From Chitinispirillaceae bacterium (GTDB taxonomy: Bacteria; Fibrobacterota; Chitinivibrionia; Chitinivibrionales; Chitinispirillaceae), in NCBI GenBank assembly GCA_016932075.1, contig JAFGDP010000107.1, positions 1 through 61,547 on the forward strand: a stretch of 61,547 nt of DNA, given 5' to 3'. The notes under the pieces are model-generated. The model did no database searches. It was not told the DNA's origin and saw only the letters and a program-made list of their open reading frames with translations. This document shows positions 59,540 through 61,547 of this stretch, piece after piece. Numbering within the stretch: the stretch's first letter is position 1; each line of letters opens with the position of its first letter. The position numbers and the translations under genes are program-made.

Positions 59540-61547
59540 GCTTCCGGTCCTTTCGAATCGGTCCGCGCGACTAGGCGCTCGCGCCACATGCTGTACAGCA
59601 CCGGGACAACGAAGATACTCATGATCTGCAGGATCATACCGCCGAACAGCGGTATGGCCATGGGAACCATGATATCGGCCCCCTTGCCCGTGGAGGTCAG
59701 CACCGGTATGAGCGCGATGATCGCCGTGGCAGTGGTCATCATGGCGGGACGAACGCGTTTCATCCCTGCCTGTACCACTGACGCGCGCACCGCGGCCGCC
59801 GTGGACGGCCTGTCTTTTTCAAACGTCTGATTGAGATAGGTCCCCATAATGACGCCGTTGTCAATGGCAATGCCGAACAGGGCGATGAATCCCACCCAGA
59901 CCGCAACGCTCAGGTTGATGACGTGCATGCCGAACAGGTCGCGCATGTTCACGCCGGCAATCGCGAAATTCATGAACCACTCCTGGCCGTATAGCCAGAG
60001 CATCACGAATCCGCCGGCAAACGCGACGAATATACCGGAAAATATCATGCCCGAAACGGTCAGCGAACGGAACTGAAAGTACAGGATCAGGAAAATGACA
60101 AGAAGCGTAAGCGGTATCACGATTGAAAGACGCTGTGCCGCGCGCTCCTGGTTTTCGTAATTGCCCGTGAATTTGTAATGCACCCCCGCGGGCAGGACAA
60201 GCGATCCTTCCTGAATGCCGCGTTCCAGAAACTCCTGCGCGTCCGCCACCACGCCGCCCTCGGAATAGCCCGGCTGTTTGTCAAAGATCACGTATCCGAC
60301 AAGAAACGTGTCCTCGCTTTTTATCATCTGTGGTCCGCGCGTGTAGGCGATCTGCGCAAGCTCGGCCAGGGGGACCTGCACGCCCGAGGCCGTGGGCACC
60401 AGCACCTTTTTAAGGTCCTCGGGATTGTCGCGCAGCTCCCGTGCGTAGCGCACGCGTATCGGAAAACGCTCCCTGCCTTCCACGGTCGAGGCGAGCTTCA
60501 TGCCGCCGATGGCACTGCTGATCAGGGTCTGCATATCGGCAATGGTCAGACCGTAGCGCGCAATCGCGGTGCGGTCGATCCGTATTTCAAGGTACGGTTT
60601 GCCCACCACGCGGTCGGCAAAAACCGACGACGGCTCCACGCCCGGGACTTTTTTCAAAAGCCGTTCCAGGGCATGCCCGGTTTTCTCAATGGTACGCAGG
60701 TCCGGCCCGAAGACTTTTATGCCCATGGGCGCGCGCATGCCGGTCTGCAGCATGACCAGGCGCGTTTGAATGGGCTGCAGTTTGGGCGCCGAGGTCAGGC
60801 CCGGAATGCTTGACTGCTTGACAATTTCCTGCCAGATGTCGTCTGGGGACGCGATATGATCGCGCCACTGGCGGAAATAGGAGCCGCCCTTGTCCGGGAC
60901 CAGAAGCCCGGGGTCTATCTCCCTGAAACCGTTCCCGGGATCGTACGCGGTCCCGTCCGTGAGAATGAACGCGCCGGAACGGTCGGTCCTGAACCGCAGG
61001 CGATGACCGTTTTCGTCAAGCACGTATTCGGGCTTGTAATTGACGACGTTTTCAAACATTGAAACAGGCGCGGGATCGAGCGCGGAATTGACCCGTCCCC
61101 ATTTACCCACCGTGGCCTCCACTTCGGGAATCGCGTTGACGCGCATGTCGAGCAGGCGTATGACCTCGATGTTCTCCTCAATGCCTGAATGCGGCATGGT
61201 GGTCGGCATGAGCAGATACGACCCCTCGTCAAGCGCGGGCATGAACTCTTTTTCCATGCCGGGAAACGCGCGCGCCACGGCGGACCAGGCGGATGTGCTC
61301 GTTATCACCTGCGGCATGAAACCGAACATCCTGTCCGCGCCGAGCCAGATCACCGCTCCGATGACCATGAACAAGCCGGGCGCCGCGAGCGTTTTCCATT
61401 TGTTCGCAAGCGCCCATCGCAGCGCCACGTGAAAAAAGCGCACCACCGCGATAATCACACCCAAAACAAGCGCCAGAATGCCCAGGACAAAGAGAATGTT
61501 CACCGGCAAACTGTTCCGCGCGCCGAGCGGCATCCAGCCGGTTGTCA
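59536..61547 (-). CDS. cusA: CusA-type heavy-metal RND pump (5' end outside window)
   Basis: The C-terminal 670 or so residues of an inner-membrane RND transporter; the frame stays open at the right edge with no stop, and full-length CusA is about 1040 residues, so roughly one third is missing. Visible regions are the mid-protein GDEKEFMPALDEGSYLLM-type loop (EKEFMPALDEGSYLL), the pore-domain segment LEIRIDRTAIARYGL, and the final six membrane helices (VIPLTLLVIFLILYFQFRSL; GFIALFGIAIDNGVIMGTYL). It drives proton-coupled export of Cu/Ag or divalent metals. The sequence GIAIDNGVIM differs from CusA's AAETGVVM-type helix, which may alter the substrate. Overlaps cusC. Confidence 0.9.
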   Translation of the reverse strand, partial: TTGWMPLGARNSLPVNILFVLGILALVLGVIIAVVRFFHVALRWALANKWKTLAAPGLFMVIGAVIWLGADRMFGFMPQVITSTSAWSAVARAFPGMEKEFMPALDEGSYLLMPTTMPHSGIEENIEVIRLLDMRVNAIPEVEATVGKWGRVNSALDPAPVSMFENVVNYKPEYVLDENGHRLRFRTDRSGAFILTDGTAYDPGNGFREIDPGLLVPDKGGSYFRQWRDHIASPDDIWQEIVKQSSIPGLTSAPKLQPIQTRLVMLQTGMRAPMGIKVFGPDLRTIEKTGHALERLLKKVPGVEPSSVFADRVVGKPYLEIRIDRTAIARYGLTIADMQTLISSAIGGMKLASTVEGRERFPIRVRYARELRDNPEDLKKVLVPTASGVQVPLAELAQIAYTRGPQMIKSEDTFLVGYVIFDKQPGYSEGGVVADAQEFLERGIQEGSLVLPAGVHYKFTGNYENQERAAQRLSIVIPLTLLVIFLILYFQFRSLTVSGMIFSGIFVAFAGGFVMLWLYGQEWFMNFAIAGVNMRDLFGMHVINLSVAVWVGFIALFGIAIDNGVIMGTYLNQTFEKDRPSTAAAVRASVVQAGMKRVRPAMMTTATAIIALIPVLTSTGKGADIMVPMAIPLFGGMILQIMSIFVVPVLYSMWRERLVARTDSKGPEA

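Noticed and set aside
1..61547. CRISPR array, insertion sequences, rRNA
   Set aside because: No regularly spaced direct repeats of 25-40 bases, no transposase-like frame with terminal inverted repeats, and no rRNA sequence was seen.

Overview
The window reads as an ordinary chromosomal segment of a Gram-negative, heterotrophic bacterium of moderate GC content. Outer-membrane proteins, lipoproteins, TolC- and PorV-type barrels and a CusCBA efflux system show the envelope type. The mixture (eukaryote-like Ser/Thr kinases with periplasmic tails, a PorV-like protein, very large carboxypeptidase-regulatory-domain surface proteins, many alpha-glucan enzymes, GH57 and GH31) recalls Fibrobacterota/Chitinivibrionia or a neighbouring uncultured phylum. 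This placement is an inference; no rRNA is present. There is no prophage, insertion sequence or CRISPR array.

Layout. 0.3-5.1 kb: HD-domain protein and metallophosphatase (-), then DHH phosphoesterase and full-length NifU (+). 5.2-12.2 kb: a signalling block (+): lipoprotein; an overlapping operon of TPR lipoprotein, transmembrane Ser/Thr kinase and GAF-type sigma54 activator; a VapBC-like pair; a second lipoprotein; and a small basic secreted protein. The two outer lipoprotein genes share a palindrome and a sigma54-like element in their upstream regions. 12.3-23.1 kb: GT2, peroxiredoxin, L-serine dehydratase, secreted GH31-CBM20 glucosidase, LtaS-like sulfatase-fold enzyme, KDPG aldolase (-), HAD phosphatase. 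23.2-28 kb: the most unusual locus, with a TPR membrane protein, a lone receiver domain and a single polypeptide joining a ParA-type ATPase, one membrane segment and an apparently intact M23/LytM peptidase domain (all -), divergent from a GAF/two-CW/SpoIIE phosphatase (+). 28-36 kb: surface locus (-) with PorV-like protein, 1502-residue secreted repeat protein and a beta-barrel, then HU. 36-46.5 kb: glycosyltransferase and XerD (-), GT22-like mannosyltransferase (+), MBL hydrolase, MurB and GAF/HD-GYP protein (-), second Ser/Thr kinase with PEGA repeats (+). 46.6-52.3 kb (-): tRNA-Asp, tRNA-Val, small membrane protein, HAMP protein, PgpH, LysM-like protein, coiled-coil lipoprotein, outer-membrane protein. 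52.6-56.5 kb (-): GT4 and two GH57 enzymes, an alpha-glucan operon. 56.7-61.5 kb (-): cusB, cusC, and cusA running off the right edge.

Functional picture. Several genes concern envelope building and sensing: wall precursor synthesis (MurB), cell-wall hydrolysis under possible cytoplasmic ATPase control (ParA-LytM), second-messenger turnover (HD-GYP, PgpH), Ser/Thr phosphorylation with periplasmic sensor tails, and surface proteins. Alpha-glucan metabolism is the second theme (GH31-CBM20, GH57 x2, GT4). The strongest candidates for undescribed biology are the ParA-TM-LytM fusion with its receiver-domain partner, and the kinase/sigma54-activator operon flanked by two lipoprotein genes with matching promoter regions.
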